Source of the DNA: Pseudomonadota bacterium
GTDB lineage: Bacteria > Pseudomonadota > Gammaproteobacteria > Burkholderiales > Sulfuriferulaceae
Length of the DNA stretch: 64,000 nucleotides
NCBI GenBank assembly: GCA_021795395.1
Contig: JAJYPN010000008.1
Location: forward strand, 1 to 64,000
Direction of reading: 5' to 3'
Shown: piece after piece, positions 1-9,665 of the stretch
How positions within the stretch are numbered: the stretch's first letter is position 1
How the letters are laid out: each line of letters begins with the position of its first letter
Notes under the pieces: generated by a model
Databases searched by the model: none
The model's input: the letters and a program-made list of their open reading frames with translations, nothing else
Told to the model about the DNA's origin: nothing
Made by a program: the position numbers and the translations under genes

Positions 1-563
1 ACCAGCAAATCGGCAATGCGGTACATATTGGTCCGTGTCTGCTGTACGAAAAGCGACTCGATAGCAAACCCAGAGACCAGGATATAGGGTGTATTGGCAG
101 GAGCGCCGTTAAGCGTGCCGGGGTTGAACGTAACCGAACTGCATATCGAGTTTTGCCAGCTTTGGCATACCAGACCGGTACCGGTTGCGCCGGCCACGGG
201 AAACCAGATTGCAAAAACGTGATAACCGACGCCGTTGCTCTCGACCAAATCGCTCACGCCGGCAGTCGCGCCATCGAGCTGCACATCGGCCTCGCTTAAT
301 ATCGGATTCAGAGCCGGCTGACCCGGATTGCTGTCGAGGGCATAGGCATGAGCCGGATTCTGATACCAGGCCAATAAGCGTTGCTGGTCGGCGATCAGCT
401 CATTCTGTTGCGTAGTGTTTTCGCCCGGCGCAAACGAGCGATTCAATGCACCGGTTTTTTGCAGATGCGCGACCAGCGTGCCGATCGTCAACGCCAACCC
501 GAGCGACAGGAAGGCTGCGAACAGGATGGCTATATAACCGGACTGATGTTTTCGTATCATCAT
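1..563 (-). CDS. PilV-like minor prepilin / pilus-tip protein (C-terminus beyond left edge)
   Basis: Reverse translation from ATG at 563 or 560 gives M(M)IRKHQSGYIAILFAAFLSLGLALTIG..., a short leader ending in Gly followed by a hydrophobic segment; open through position 1; last gene visible in the pilus operon. Confidence 0.6.
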   Translation of the reverse strand, partial: MMIRKHQSGYIAILFAAFLSLGLALTIGTLVAHLQKTGALNRSFAPGENTTQQNELIADQQRLLAWYQNPAHAYALDSNPGQPALNPILSEADVQLDGATAGVSDLVESNGVGYHVFAIWFPVAGATGTGLVCQSWQNSICSSVTFNPGTLNGAPANTPYILVSGFAIESLFVQQTRTNMYRIADLL

Positions 564-568
564 GATTA

Positions 569-1171
569 TCAATATTTATTAATCAGCATCACAAGATCGG
601 TGCCACTTTGAACGCACGGCATGGTGGCAATTGCAGCCCCTGTCGGCATGGCCGTACCGTTGGTGTAATCGACGCCGTCGCATTTGCTCATTAACGCTTC
701 CTGGTCGTTCACCGGTAGCCCACTGATTACCAGGTCATAACTTTGTACGCCGTAATTTTGAGTAATCCACATATACGCATTGGCAAATCCTGTCTTGGTC
801 AAATCCAGTGCGCCTGTGGCGCCATTCCCTGTACCGACAGCAGAAATAGGCAATGCCGAAATGTAATCCTCGTTGCCATATAATGCGGTCGTGTCCTGCC
901 CGCAAAAGTTACCCGTGGTAGTAGCCAGCGCTTTATTGAACAGCACATCCAGCCTGCTCGGCGCGCAGCCGGTTTTGGCCTCGTACAGCGAGACCGCCTT
1001 GGCGATGTCCTGCGCCTTGGCGAACAGTGCGGTGACTTTGGAATCGTTGCCGCTGGACAAAGCGGTCATTAACCCTGCCGTCAAGATGCCGATGATGGCT
1101 ATCGTAATGATCACTTCGACCAGACTGAAACCGCCTTGCCGGATTTTGCTGCCCAGGTGATACGCATGCAT
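569..1171 (-). CDS. Type IVb prepilin (PilS-like), paralog 1
   Basis: RQGGFSLVEVIITIAIIGILTAGLM: prepilin peptidase site G^F with Glu5 and hydrophobic helix; ends ...DLVMLINKY. Confidence 0.85.
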   Translation of the reverse strand: MHAYHLGSKIRQGGFSLVEVIITIAIIGILTAGLMTALSSGNDSKVTALFAKAQDIAKAVSLYEAKTGCAPSRLDVLFNKALATTTGNFCGQDTTALYGNEDYISALPISAVGTGNGATGALDLTKTGFANAYMWITQNYGVQSYDLVISGLPVNDQEALMSKCDGVDYTNGTAMPTGAAIATMPCVQSGTDLVMLINKY

Positions 1172-1212
1172 TTTTTTCCCCTTTTCGATTAACGGTCACG
1201 TAGTGTTTGAGC

Positions 1213-1806
1213 TCAATATTTGTTGATCAGCATCACCGCAGTGCCCGATCCGTTGTCCACGCAAGGCATGGTGACGATGGCGTTACCCGGCGGTAGCGGC
1301 GTGCCATTGGTATAATCGACACCGTTGCATTTGCTTATCAAGAGCTGTTCATCCTTCAAGGGAAGACCGCCGATGGCCAGGATGTAATCGTTGATGCCGC
1401 CATAATTGGTATCGATCCAGATAGCCGCTCCGGGAAATCCGACCTTGGTCAAATCCAGCTGATTGGGGTTAGCTGCTATTACAGGCATGGCGGATATATA
1501 ATCTTCGTGACCGTATAAGGCCGTCGTGTCCTGGCCGCAATAGTTATTCGCGGCAGTCGCCAGCGCCTTATTGAACAGCACAGGCAACTGATTGGGCGTG
1601 CAGCCGGTTTTGGCTTCGTACAGCGAGACTGCTTTGGCGATGTCCTGCGCCTTGGCGAACAGCGCGGTGACCTTGGAATCGTTGCCGCTGGACAATGCCG
1701 TCATCAATCCCGCTGTTAATATGCCGATGATGGCGATGGTGATGATCACTTCGACCAGGCTGAAACCGTCTTGCCGGGTTTTGCTGCTTTGCTTGTACGC
1801 ATTCAT
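1213..1806 (-). CDS. Type IVb prepilin (PilS-like), paralog 2
   Basis: RQDGFSLVEVIITIAIIGILTAGLM; N-terminal half almost identical to the adjacent gene at 569-1171, C-terminal half divergent. Confidence 0.85.
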   Translation of the reverse strand: MNAYKQSSKTRQDGFSLVEVIITIAIIGILTAGLMTALSSGNDSKVTALFAKAQDIAKAVSLYEAKTGCTPNQLPVLFNKALATAANNYCGQDTTALYGHEDYISAMPVIAANPNQLDLTKVGFPGAAIWIDTNYGGINDYILAIGGLPLKDEQLLISKCNGVDYTNGTPLPPGNAIVTMPCVDNGSGTAVMLINKY

Positions 1807-1848
1807 ACTGGCTCCCCCCTTTTCAATTAAAAAATTTCAATTCAAAAA

Positions 1849-2457
1849 TCAATATCGGCTGATCAACATCCCTACGCTGTTACCGGCGGTCACATAAACG
1901 CAGGCGTTACCATTGTTAAAATCGTGAGGCAGTGCGCTGACGGGCACATTGGTGTAATCGACTCCGTTGCATTTGCCTATTACGGAATTGATGGCGTTGC
2001 CCAGGCCGTAAACTTCCAGTGCATAGTTATTGGAGCTGGTGCCCGACAGATTTTGCCGGATCAGCAGGTCGGCGCCGGAGATGCCGATCTGGCTCAAATA
2101 CACTCCGCTACCGCCGTCGCCGGGCATCGGCGCCATATAATCCTGGTTGCCGTAACTCGCCGTGGTATCCGCGCCGCAAAAGTTGTTCGCCGCTGTCGCC
2201 AGGGTTTTGTCAAACAGCACGGACACATTGTTCGGCACGCAGCCGGTGTTCTTCTTGTACATGGCTACGGCATTGGCGATTTCTTCCATTTTGCTGATGA
2301 CCGCGGCCGTTTTCGTTTCCTCGCTGCCACTGAAAGACGACATGGCCGCCGCCGTAATGATGCCGATGAGGGCTACGGCGATGATCAGTTCGACCAGGCT
2401 GAATCCGGTCTGCAATCCGGGTGGTCGCAATGGGCAAATAGGAATAGGCCGGGTCAT
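1849..2457 (-). CDS. Type IVb prepilin (PilS-like), paralog 3
   Basis: LQTGFSLVELIIAVALIGIITAAAM; shares YKKNTGCVPN..., CNGVDYTN and C-terminal ML-I--Y with the other two. Confidence 0.85.
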   Translation of the reverse strand: MTRPIPICPLRPPGLQTGFSLVELIIAVALIGIITAAAMSSFSGSEETKTAAVISKMEEIANAVAMYKKNTGCVPNNVSVLFDKTLATAANNFCGADTTASYGNQDYMAPMPGDGGSGVYLSQIGISGADLLIRQNLSGTSSNNYALEVYGLGNAINSVIGKCNGVDYTNVPVSALPHDFNNGNACVYVTAGNSVGMLISRY

Positions 2458-3653
2458 AGTTTCTGTCCGATCTGGATATACATCGGATACAGTGTTACGT
2501 AGAAAAACCCGCTGACTATCAAGCCGCCGAATATTTGCGATAAATAGGTGATCTTGATTTTGAGTATGCCGGTCATGACCTCGACGTCCTGTTCCAGATC
2601 CGAGACCATGCTCAACAAACCTTCCGCCAGGCTGGCGCCTCCTTCCTCCGCGGATTTGACGCCGTTGATCACGTACAAGGGGAAGCCGGCTCGGGTTACC
2701 GCCACGGAAATGGGCACGCCCAGACGCAGGATCTTGTCCATGCGGTTGAACATGTCCTGCGAATCCTGGCGGACGCAGCTTTTCCTGACTACGGCAGCCG
2801 ATTCGTACGCCGATATGCCGCCGGCGTCGTAGAGCAGACCAAAGGAAGTCCAGGCGGAAGAATGATCGGATTTTTCCGAAATCATCCGCCAGTTGTTCCA
2901 GTAGTCGGCCGATTGCTTGACCAACCGGCTGTTCAGCAGTGCGTTACCGGCAAATACCAATAACATCAACATTGCTGCGCCTGCAATTTTGTGTGCCGCC
3001 ACCCATACCGCTACCGCGTTATAAAGAACAATGGCAGGCGGCAGATGCGGGGCATTGCCATTGGACCATTGCGCGAAAAACCGGATCATCGTCGGCGATA
3101 ACCAGCCCATCGCCACGTAAACGCCGATCAATCCGACGATAGCCAATACTTTCATGGGCAGGAATGTCGAACTGATCGCCGAGCGCAAACGCTCGGTACG
3201 CTCGACATCTTCGGATAACCGGATAAACGCCTGGCCTTGCTTGCCGGACGCATCGGCGGCGCGTATCACATTCAGATCGCGTTCCGGGAAGCCGGCGGAA
3301 TGCATCGCGTCGGCGACCTTCGCGCCATCCATCAGGCGCTGTTGCATGAGCCGCAAGGCATTGATCAGCAAGGGGTCGGTAGTAAACGAAATGGCGGCTT
3401 CCATCCCGCTGATCATCGGTTTTCCGGCCTCGAGCCGCTTGCCCATGGTGCGATAAAATCGCACCAGTTCCCGGATATCGAATTTACCCGACAAGCCGTT
3501 GAGCGTGCCCAGTATATCGAAGCGCAACGATGCCACGCGCAAACCGGCACGCTTCAATTTGGCATAAGCGGAATCCGATGTTTCGGCGTAAACCAGACCA
3601 GTGACCGCTTTGGACGACTGGTTATGCGCGTTGTAACGATAGGCGAAATTCAT
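2454..3653 (-). CDS. pilR: Pilus inner-membrane platform protein (PilR / GspF-PilC family)
   Basis: GspF-like layout (LVRFYRTMGKRLEAGKPMISGM..., repeated domain, TM segments); overlaps the prepilin gene start by 4 bp. Confidence 0.8.
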   Translation of the reverse strand: MNFAYRYNAHNQSSKAVTGLVYAETSDSAYAKLKRAGLRVASLRFDILGTLNGLSGKFDIRELVRFYRTMGKRLEAGKPMISGMEAAISFTTDPLLINALRLMQQRLMDGAKVADAMHSAGFPERDLNVIRAADASGKQGQAFIRLSEDVERTERLRSAISSTFLPMKVLAIVGLIGVYVAMGWLSPTMIRFFAQWSNGNAPHLPPAIVLYNAVAVWVAAHKIAGAAMLMLLVFAGNALLNSRLVKQSADYWNNWRMISEKSDHSSAWTSFGLLYDAGGISAYESAAVVRKSCVRQDSQDMFNRMDKILRLGVPISVAVTRAGFPLYVINGVKSAEEGGASLAEGLLSMVSDLEQDVEVMTGILKIKITYLSQIFGGLIVSGFFYVTLYPMYIQIGQKL

Positions 3654-3654
3654 G

Positions 3655-5670
3655 TCATCCCCTTTCCGCCCTGATCATCAACTCGTCCATGGACGTGACG
3701 CCTTCGGCGACGAGGTTCAGACCGCGATACCAGATCGTATCGGTCTTGGGCACCCCTTCCTGTTCGATTTTGGATATCGATGCGCCTTCTTCTATGAGCT
3801 GGCGCACATTATTGGCCGGCATGATTTCATAAATCATTTGCCGCCCGCGGTAGCCAAAATCGCCGCAATGCGGACACCCGACAGCGACAAACGGCTTGAA
3901 TTGATGTATGTGCTGTTCCTTGAAGGTTCGTGCCGTTTCCGCCCGGGTATCGGGTATCTTGCAGTAGTCGCATAATTTGGCTACCAGTCGCTGGGCGATC
4001 ACCAGTCGCAGTACCGAGGCGAGCGCATCGCGGTTTGCGCCCAATTCCAGCAGGCGCAATACGGCCTTGGGCGCCGAATTGGTATGCAGGGAAGTAAATA
4101 CCAGATGGCCGGTATTGGCTGCGGCCAGCAAGGTTTTGACCAGTTCCTGATCGTCGCGCACTTCGCCCCACAGGATGACGTCGGGCGCTTCGCGCAACAA
4201 GGCTTTCAAATATTCGCGCCCGACATCGCCTTCGGTCTGGCGCTTGTTGCCGTCCATTTTCGGCCTCGGCAATTCGTGCTGTATCCACATGCCGTTATGG
4301 TATTCGACAGGATTTTCCACCGTGAACACACGGCGCTGTATCGGATTGATTTCACGAAGTATCGAATACATCGTAGTGGTTTTACCCGAGCCGGTAGGGC
4401 CGGTGATCAACACGAGACCGGTCGGCGCGTGGACATTTTTCAATATGATTTCGCGCGATGACGCATCGAACGGCAAGGATGAAAAATCGGTTTCGGTGGA
4501 TTGCCCGTCATTGATACGGATAACCACATTCTTTTTGCCGGTAGGGCTCATGACGGCTTCCATGCGAAAATGAAAGCGTCCGAATATGTCATCGAATTCC
4601 GCCCGGATATCGGGAGGAGAACCGCTGAATTCGATTTTGGCTTCCTGAGGCCCCAGCTTGATCGTTTCGGTCAGCCCGCAAGAGCTGATCAATAATTCCA
4701 TGGTGGAATCGAAGGTTTCGTTTTTCAATACGGTAAAGATCGAACCTTTACCGTCGATCTTGAGACCGATCTGTCCAACCTTGCGCGTAGCCCAAATGAA
4801 GATATCCGATGCGCCCGCATAACAGGCATGGCGCAACAGCGTGCCGATGACGCGGAACACCAGGCCCGGTTCGTCGGTGAGCGTGCCTCTTTGCAAAGCC
4901 TGATGGTAAGCGGTAACCGCTGCCTTGAACGCGGATTCCGTATTAGCGAAATGTTTACGATAGATTTTCAGTATCGTCTGCCCCGAAGCGATCACGATGG
5001 AGGGCTGGTAATCGAAAAACAGATTGCGCGCTTCATTGACGCGCTCTTGCGTATCCACTGCAATCTGTACGCCGCCCTTATTGTTGAAACCTACCAATAT
5101 GTAACCGCTGTAATGAAATTTTGAAATATTATCAATAACGTGCTGTAATTTTTTGACGTCCGCCAAATCCATCGCGTCGGCATCGGCCAAGCTGAAATAT
5201 TCATATCCGGTATGGTAGGCAATGGCCTTTGCAACCATTTCCTGGGACACCAGACCCATATCGCGCACTATGACAGGCAAAGGTTCATGCGTTTCGTTTT
5301 TGCGTTTAAGCGCTTCGCGTACATATTCGCGTTTTGCGCCCAAAGCGATCAGGATGCTTTCCAGCGGTTCACCGGCATATCTTTGCAACTCCTCGTTTTG
5401 TACGTCGAGGGCGGTACGCAGCGATTCGGTCGGTATGGCGGGTTCTGTTGGCGTAATGTCTGGCAGCACGGCACTCGTATCGAACCGCATTTCCTCCGGA
5501 AAAACCGGTATTGTTCCAGCGTTTACGGAGTCGTCGTGCGACAAGGAACTTCGCGCTTCCTGCCCGGTGGCCAATGCGCTCAACGCAGCCTCGGAAAATG
5601 GCGGAATAGGAGTCGCCCTGGATAACGGCTCTTCCTGAACGGTATTTTTTTTCCCCAGATAAATAGCCAT
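3655..5670 (-). CDS. pilQ: Pilus assembly ATPase (PilQ / GspE-PilB superfamily)
   Basis: Walker A GPTGSGKTTTMYSIL, Asp box VILWGEVRDDQE, His box HLVFTSLHTNSA, CDYC...CPHCG zinc cluster. Confidence 0.9.
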   Translation of the reverse strand: MAIYLGKKNTVQEEPLSRATPIPPFSEAALSALATGQEARSSLSHDDSVNAGTIPVFPEEMRFDTSAVLPDITPTEPAIPTESLRTALDVQNEELQRYAGEPLESILIALGAKREYVREALKRKNETHEPLPVIVRDMGLVSQEMVAKAIAYHTGYEYFSLADADAMDLADVKKLQHVIDNISKFHYSGYILVGFNNKGGVQIAVDTQERVNEARNLFFDYQPSIVIASGQTILKIYRKHFANTESAFKAAVTAYHQALQRGTLTDEPGLVFRVIGTLLRHACYAGASDIFIWATRKVGQIGLKIDGKGSIFTVLKNETFDSTMELLISSCGLTETIKLGPQEAKIEFSGSPPDIRAEFDDIFGRFHFRMEAVMSPTGKKNVVIRINDGQSTETDFSSLPFDASSREIILKNVHAPTGLVLITGPTGSGKTTTMYSILREINPIQRRVFTVENPVEYHNGMWIQHELPRPKMDGNKRQTEGDVGREYLKALLREAPDVILWGEVRDDQELVKTLLAAANTGHLVFTSLHTNSAPKAVLRLLELGANRDALASVLRLVIAQRLVAKLCDYCKIPDTRAETARTFKEQHIHQFKPFVAVGCPHCGDFGYRGRQMIYEIMPANNVRQLIEEGASISKIEQEGVPKTDTIWYRGLNLVAEGVTSMDELMIRAERG

Positions 5671-5678
5671 GATTTATC

Positions 5679-6206
5679 TCATACCCCTATAAACTTTACG
5701 GTTAACGCAACTTCGCCATCCCTGATTTTTATGTTGCTCAGGTAGCCCCCTGTCGCTGGAATTCTCCCAATAAAATCAGACAGGTCATTTAAATTTTGGA
5801 AATTCGCCTTGAGCAGGAAACCGATACGGCTGATCGTCTCGTTGGTCAAGGGAAGCGATTTTTTGACTGTAGCCAAATTAATATCGCCTTGAGCCGCGCT
5901 CTTGATCGTCAGGAGACCCACTGTCAAATGGCTGTCCACAGCCAACTGATACAGCGCCAAACCGCCTCGCGCCAATTCAAGCTTCAAATCTTCCAGACGC
6001 CCATTGCCGACCGGAATAGTCGCAAATACCATTTTCCGGACGATGCGCGCGTTATCCATACGGGCTTGAGCTGCGGACAGGTTCCGCTGCGCATCAGCGA
6101 GTCGGTGTTGCCAGTTCTGACTGAGCAAAGCGATCTTGATCGCAGCGCCGAAGGCTATGGCAGCCACCAATAACAGCCAGGTATTTTTATTTGGTTGCAT
6201 CGTCAT
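5679..6206 (-). CDS. PilP-like pilus assembly protein
   Basis: Small protein with one N-terminal TM helix, in the pilP position between the pilO-like and pilQ-like genes. Confidence 0.5.
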   Translation of the reverse strand: MTMQPNKNTWLLLVAAIAFGAAIKIALLSQNWQHRLADAQRNLSAAQARMDNARIVRKMVFATIPVGNGRLEDLKLELARGGLALYQLAVDSHLTVGLLTIKSAAQGDINLATVKKSLPLTNETISRIGFLLKANFQNLNDLSDFIGRIPATGGYLSNIKIRDGEVALTVKFIGV

Positions 6207-7395
6207 CCCCGAATACTTGCAAAGGGCTATTTGCCGAAGTGCAGTCGTAAGTCGCCTTGATCGAATTCATGGCCGCGGCGATCGTAAATCCGGTAAAACT
6301 ACAGGGTTTCGGAATATTGCTTTTTTGTATCAGCTGGCTGATTTGTGCAGCGGACACTGCGGCATTCTTTTCGCGCAGCGGCAGAATAACGGTGTGATGC
6401 TCACGATCTCGAACCCCGTTGCTTTCAACTGTCGCTCCCTTTTCCCATAATTCGGCAGCATGCCGGATGAGCGATGAGTAATTCACCGATAATGCCGACG
6501 TTAAGGCGGATGGATTGGAGCGTATCCTGGCCAGCATTTCCGCCTGGGCGGATTGGCTTTCGCGGATCAACGATTGCGTTGTCAAATGAATTGCCTGCGT
6601 TTGTCGATACAGATACAGATACATAGCCGACGAGGCCAGCAATGCCATCGCGGATGCCGCCACCGTGCCTTTGATTACTGTCGAAAGCGGCAACCCCATC
6701 ACATCCGCATCGTAGGGATACGCTGGAATGCTTGCCAGCGCAGCAATGAATTCGGTCCCCGTATACAAAGGGACGGCTTCGATATCGACATTGATGCTGT
6801 TTGCGGCAGCGAACGAGGTAATGATTTCGGCAAGGTTGTCAGGCGAAACCGAGGTTTGTACAAACGTACGCCCATTACCGGGATAAGCCATCAGGATCAG
6901 CAAATCGGAGGCGCCGAACAGCACCCCCGTTACGCAGGGCGGAATCAGCTTATCGCCGGCCATGAGGGATTCCAGCGGTAAGGAAAACGGCAATATCCTG
7001 TCTTTGGATGGGACTTTTTCTTCGATTACCGAATAGGCGACGTAACCGGAAGAATGAACGACTACGGAACGCAATTTGTGAAACAGGCCCAGTTCTCTTT
7101 GTACATGGCGGGACGCCTGCGAAGCAGTCATTTTTTTGGGTAAATTGAAACGGTAATCGTCCGCCGTGTCGTCGTCGGGCTTACCCGGCGGCGCATACGC
7201 TGCCGATACCAGCGGCACCCCCTTGATCGGCTCGGCGATATGCTCGACCTTGCCGTCAAGATGAATTTCATAATAAAGATGCACACCCGATTCGATCCGG
7301 CAGTCGAGCACATACCTGTTCGATATCGTATTCGACGAAAGCGGAACGGTGGCGGCCCGTGAACTTCGGCGCAGGAATTCAGGCATCCGCATCAC
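6187..7395 (-). CDS. PilO-like pilus accessory protein
   Basis: Membrane protein with mid-sequence TM (GTVAASAMALLASSAMYLYLY); position between secretin and pilP-like gene as in R64-type pil operons. Confidence 0.6.
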   Translation of the reverse strand: MMRMPEFLRRSSRAATVPLSSNTISNRYVLDCRIESGVHLYYEIHLDGKVEHIAEPIKGVPLVSAAYAPPGKPDDDTADDYRFNLPKKMTASQASRHVQRELGLFHKLRSVVVHSSGYVAYSVIEEKVPSKDRILPFSLPLESLMAGDKLIPPCVTGVLFGASDLLILMAYPGNGRTFVQTSVSPDNLAEIITSFAAANSINVDIEAVPLYTGTEFIAALASIPAYPYDADVMGLPLSTVIKGTVAASAMALLASSAMYLYLYRQTQAIHLTTQSLIRESQSAQAEMLARIRSNPSALTSALSVNYSSLIRHAAELWEKGATVESNGVRDREHHTVILPLREKNAAVSAAQISQLIQKSNIPKPCSFTGFTIAAAMNSIKATYDCTSANSPLQVFGDDDATK

Positions 7396-9032
7396 AGGCT
7401 CTCCGCCACCAGAGTATCGGTGTGCTGCGGTACGATAACCGTACTCTGCAATAACAGCACGAGTTCCGATGCCGATTTATCGGCGTTTTCGCCCAACGGC
7501 AAACCCAATACAGGCAGGGCGGTTTTGGCGTTGTTATTGGTGTTTATCCGGATACCGCCCAGAATCACGGTTTCGCCGTTATGTACGATGGTTTGCATGA
7601 GGATGCGTTTTTCGGCGGTTTCGGGTGCCGTGACGGTACCGACGCCGCTGATATTAAAGGTTTGCATGGAAGTGATATCGGTAATGATGGGCGCGAGCGT
7701 AATCTGCGCTTCCTCGTCGCTCAAAATATCCGGCATGACCGACAAGCTCACGCCGCTTGCCGCAAAGCTCGCCATGGCCCCGGCAGTGGCTACGCCCAGG
7801 CCGGCCGACTGGCTGGTAACACTGCCTACATAAGGAACGCTGTTACCGTCGAAAATCGCCACCGGCGAGCGGTTCATGGCAGTAATGGAAGGTTGCGTGA
7901 TCACGGCGACATCCGTGTAGGTCTGGAGCGCATTGATCACGCTGGTGATGGAGGCGGTAGTGAAATTGAGCGTCAACGAAGGATTGACCACATTGGCGGC
8001 ACCCCCGCTCAGGCCTAGCGTCGCCGAAGAGTTTTGCAGGGGGCTCAATACCCGCGACCAGTCGATGCCGTAGCTCATACTGTTGTCGAGCGAAACTTCG
8101 ATGACCGATACCTTTATTTCGACTCGCCGGTCGTTATCGTAGACGAATTGGTTCATGAACCGGTGCATGCGGTTCAATGCGGCACCGTTACCGCGCACCG
8201 TGATGTAACCGGTGTCTTTCGAGACGGAAACCACCGCATTCTGACCGGCTATGGACCGAAAAAACTCGTCTATGCCGCCTTTGATGGCGATATTGCTGAC
8301 GGCCGCCAGCTTGGAAGTCGCATCAAACGTGGCGGAAACGCCGCTGGAGGCGCTGCCCGGCACGCTACCCGGGCCTGTGCTCATGCCGCCGCCGGGCGCT
8401 CCCGCTACCCCTCCCTGCGCTCCGCCGGGCGCTCCCGACGCGGCTCCCGGTGCGCCGCCGGAGCCGCCCGCACCGCTGGAACCACCCACGGAATAATCGG
8501 AATTCAATTGCTCCATCAAGCGGATGGGGATTCTGAAAGTCCAGGCGGCTTGCTCTGCTATCGTAATGCTATGGACCTGATCATCGGTAATGGCGACATA
8601 ACCCGCATTCGCAGCCACTTGCCGAATAGCGGCGGCTATGCTCATATTGCGTACCGAGACCGAAGCTATCCTGTTCTTATCGACGCCGTCGACGAACGAG
8701 ACGGCGTATTTGTTATCGGCGATGGCATCGATTATGCCCAACATCTTACCACTCGCCGTAATCGATACATCGCCCCGGCCGCTGCCGGGAGCGGCTTTCT
8801 CCACAAACCCTCCAGGCAAATCGGCGACCGATTCGACCCTTTTCAAACCGTATACCGGTTTGGTTGCGGCAAATGCGGTGATCGCTGATTGCGTCTTGTC
8901 GTGTACCTGCCTGGACTGCGATGCAGTTGCGCATCCCGTCAGATCGATAATCAGCAGGCATGCCGCGCTTGCCGTCGCGATTCTTATCGGAAGATGCATC
9001 ATTGCCATATGTTTCCTACTGAACGAATACAT
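7392..9032 (-). CDS. pilN: Secretin PilN-family outer-membrane lipoprotein
   Basis: Lipobox LIDLTGC; secretin core (VAVITQPSITAMNRSPVAIFDGNSVPYVG..., ETVILGGIR). Confidence 0.85.
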   Translation of the reverse strand: MYSFSRKHMAMMHLPIRIATASAACLLIIDLTGCATASQSRQVHDKTQSAITAFAATKPVYGLKRVESVADLPGGFVEKAAPGSGRGDVSITASGKMLGIIDAIADNKYAVSFVDGVDKNRIASVSVRNMSIAAAIRQVAANAGYVAITDDQVHSITIAEQAAWTFRIPIRLMEQLNSDYSVGGSSGAGGSGGAPGAASGAPGGAQGGVAGAPGGGMSTGPGSVPGSASSGVSATFDATSKLAAVSNIAIKGGIDEFFRSIAGQNAVVSVSKDTGYITVRGNGAALNRMHRFMNQFVYDNDRRVEIKVSVIEVSLDNSMSYGIDWSRVLSPLQNSSATLGLSGGAANVVNPSLTLNFTTASITSVINALQTYTDVAVITQPSITAMNRSPVAIFDGNSVPYVGSVTSQSAGLGVATAGAMASFAASGVSLSVMPDILSDEEAQITLAPIITDITSMQTFNISGVGTVTAPETAEKRILMQTIVHNGETVILGGIRINTNNNAKTALPVLGLPLGENADKSASELVLLLQSTVIVPQHTDTLVAESL

Positions 9033-9663
9033 TCAGCATCCTTCCTTCGTCTTTGGTGATGTAACCGGTAATTTTTGTAGCGATAAACAATTTATTGATC
9101 ACATCCTCGAAGTTATCGCCAGTAAAATCGGCGTCTTTTTTGGCGAACAAATCGTCACCGCTCCAACTGATCCGGTATTGGTTCTCTTTGGCAAACTGCG
9201 TCAATCTGGCGCGGATACTGTCGCCCGCACTGATTTTGATCGATGCATGGGCGGGCGTGGGCTGCGGTAACGGCAGCTTGGCCGGGGGCTGCGGTGCGGT
9301 TTCGGCAGCTGTAGGCGCCGCAGGAGAGTGAAGCGCCACATTTACCGGATGGGGCTTTTGCGATACGCGCATGACTCCGTTATTACAGGTGTAATTCAAA
9401 TTCGTGCCTTCAGCGAGACGCCGCACCGCTTCGCCCACCGTGCCGGAAACGTTCCGTGCGGAAATCGTACCGGCGTCAAATTCGCCGGTCTCCACCAATG
9501 AAATTCCTGTCCCTTTCAATATTTTTCTCAAAGCGGCAACGGGCCGTTCGTTATCGAACGATACCGGGCCGAAATGGGCTCCCAATTGGCATTCTTCCGC
9601 ATACACGACCTGCGGCACCTGAATCGCTGCGGCCAAAAACAGATAAATGATTAAATTACGCAC
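9016..9663 (-). CDS. PilL / TcpQ-domain secreted protein with N-terminal STN-like region
   Basis: Signal peptide, FDNERPVAALRKILKGTGISL...AVRRLAEGTNLNYT, then GDSIRARLTQFAKENQYRISWSGDDLFAKKDADFTG (TcpQ-like). Confidence 0.6.
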   Translation of the reverse strand: MRNLIIYLFLAAAIQVPQVVYAEECQLGAHFGPVSFDNERPVAALRKILKGTGISLVETGEFDAGTISARNVSGTVGEAVRRLAEGTNLNYTCNNGVMRVSQKPHPVNVALHSPAAPTAAETAPQPPAKLPLPQPTPAHASIKISAGDSIRARLTQFAKENQYRISWSGDDLFAKKDADFTGDNFEDVINKLFIATKITGYITKDEGRMLNVFVQ

Positions 9664-9665
9664 GC

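Noticed and set aside
1-563. Possible shufflon at the pilV-like gene
   Set aside because: No inverted recombination repeats or recombinase gene visible; the gene is cut by the window edge so it cannot be assessed.
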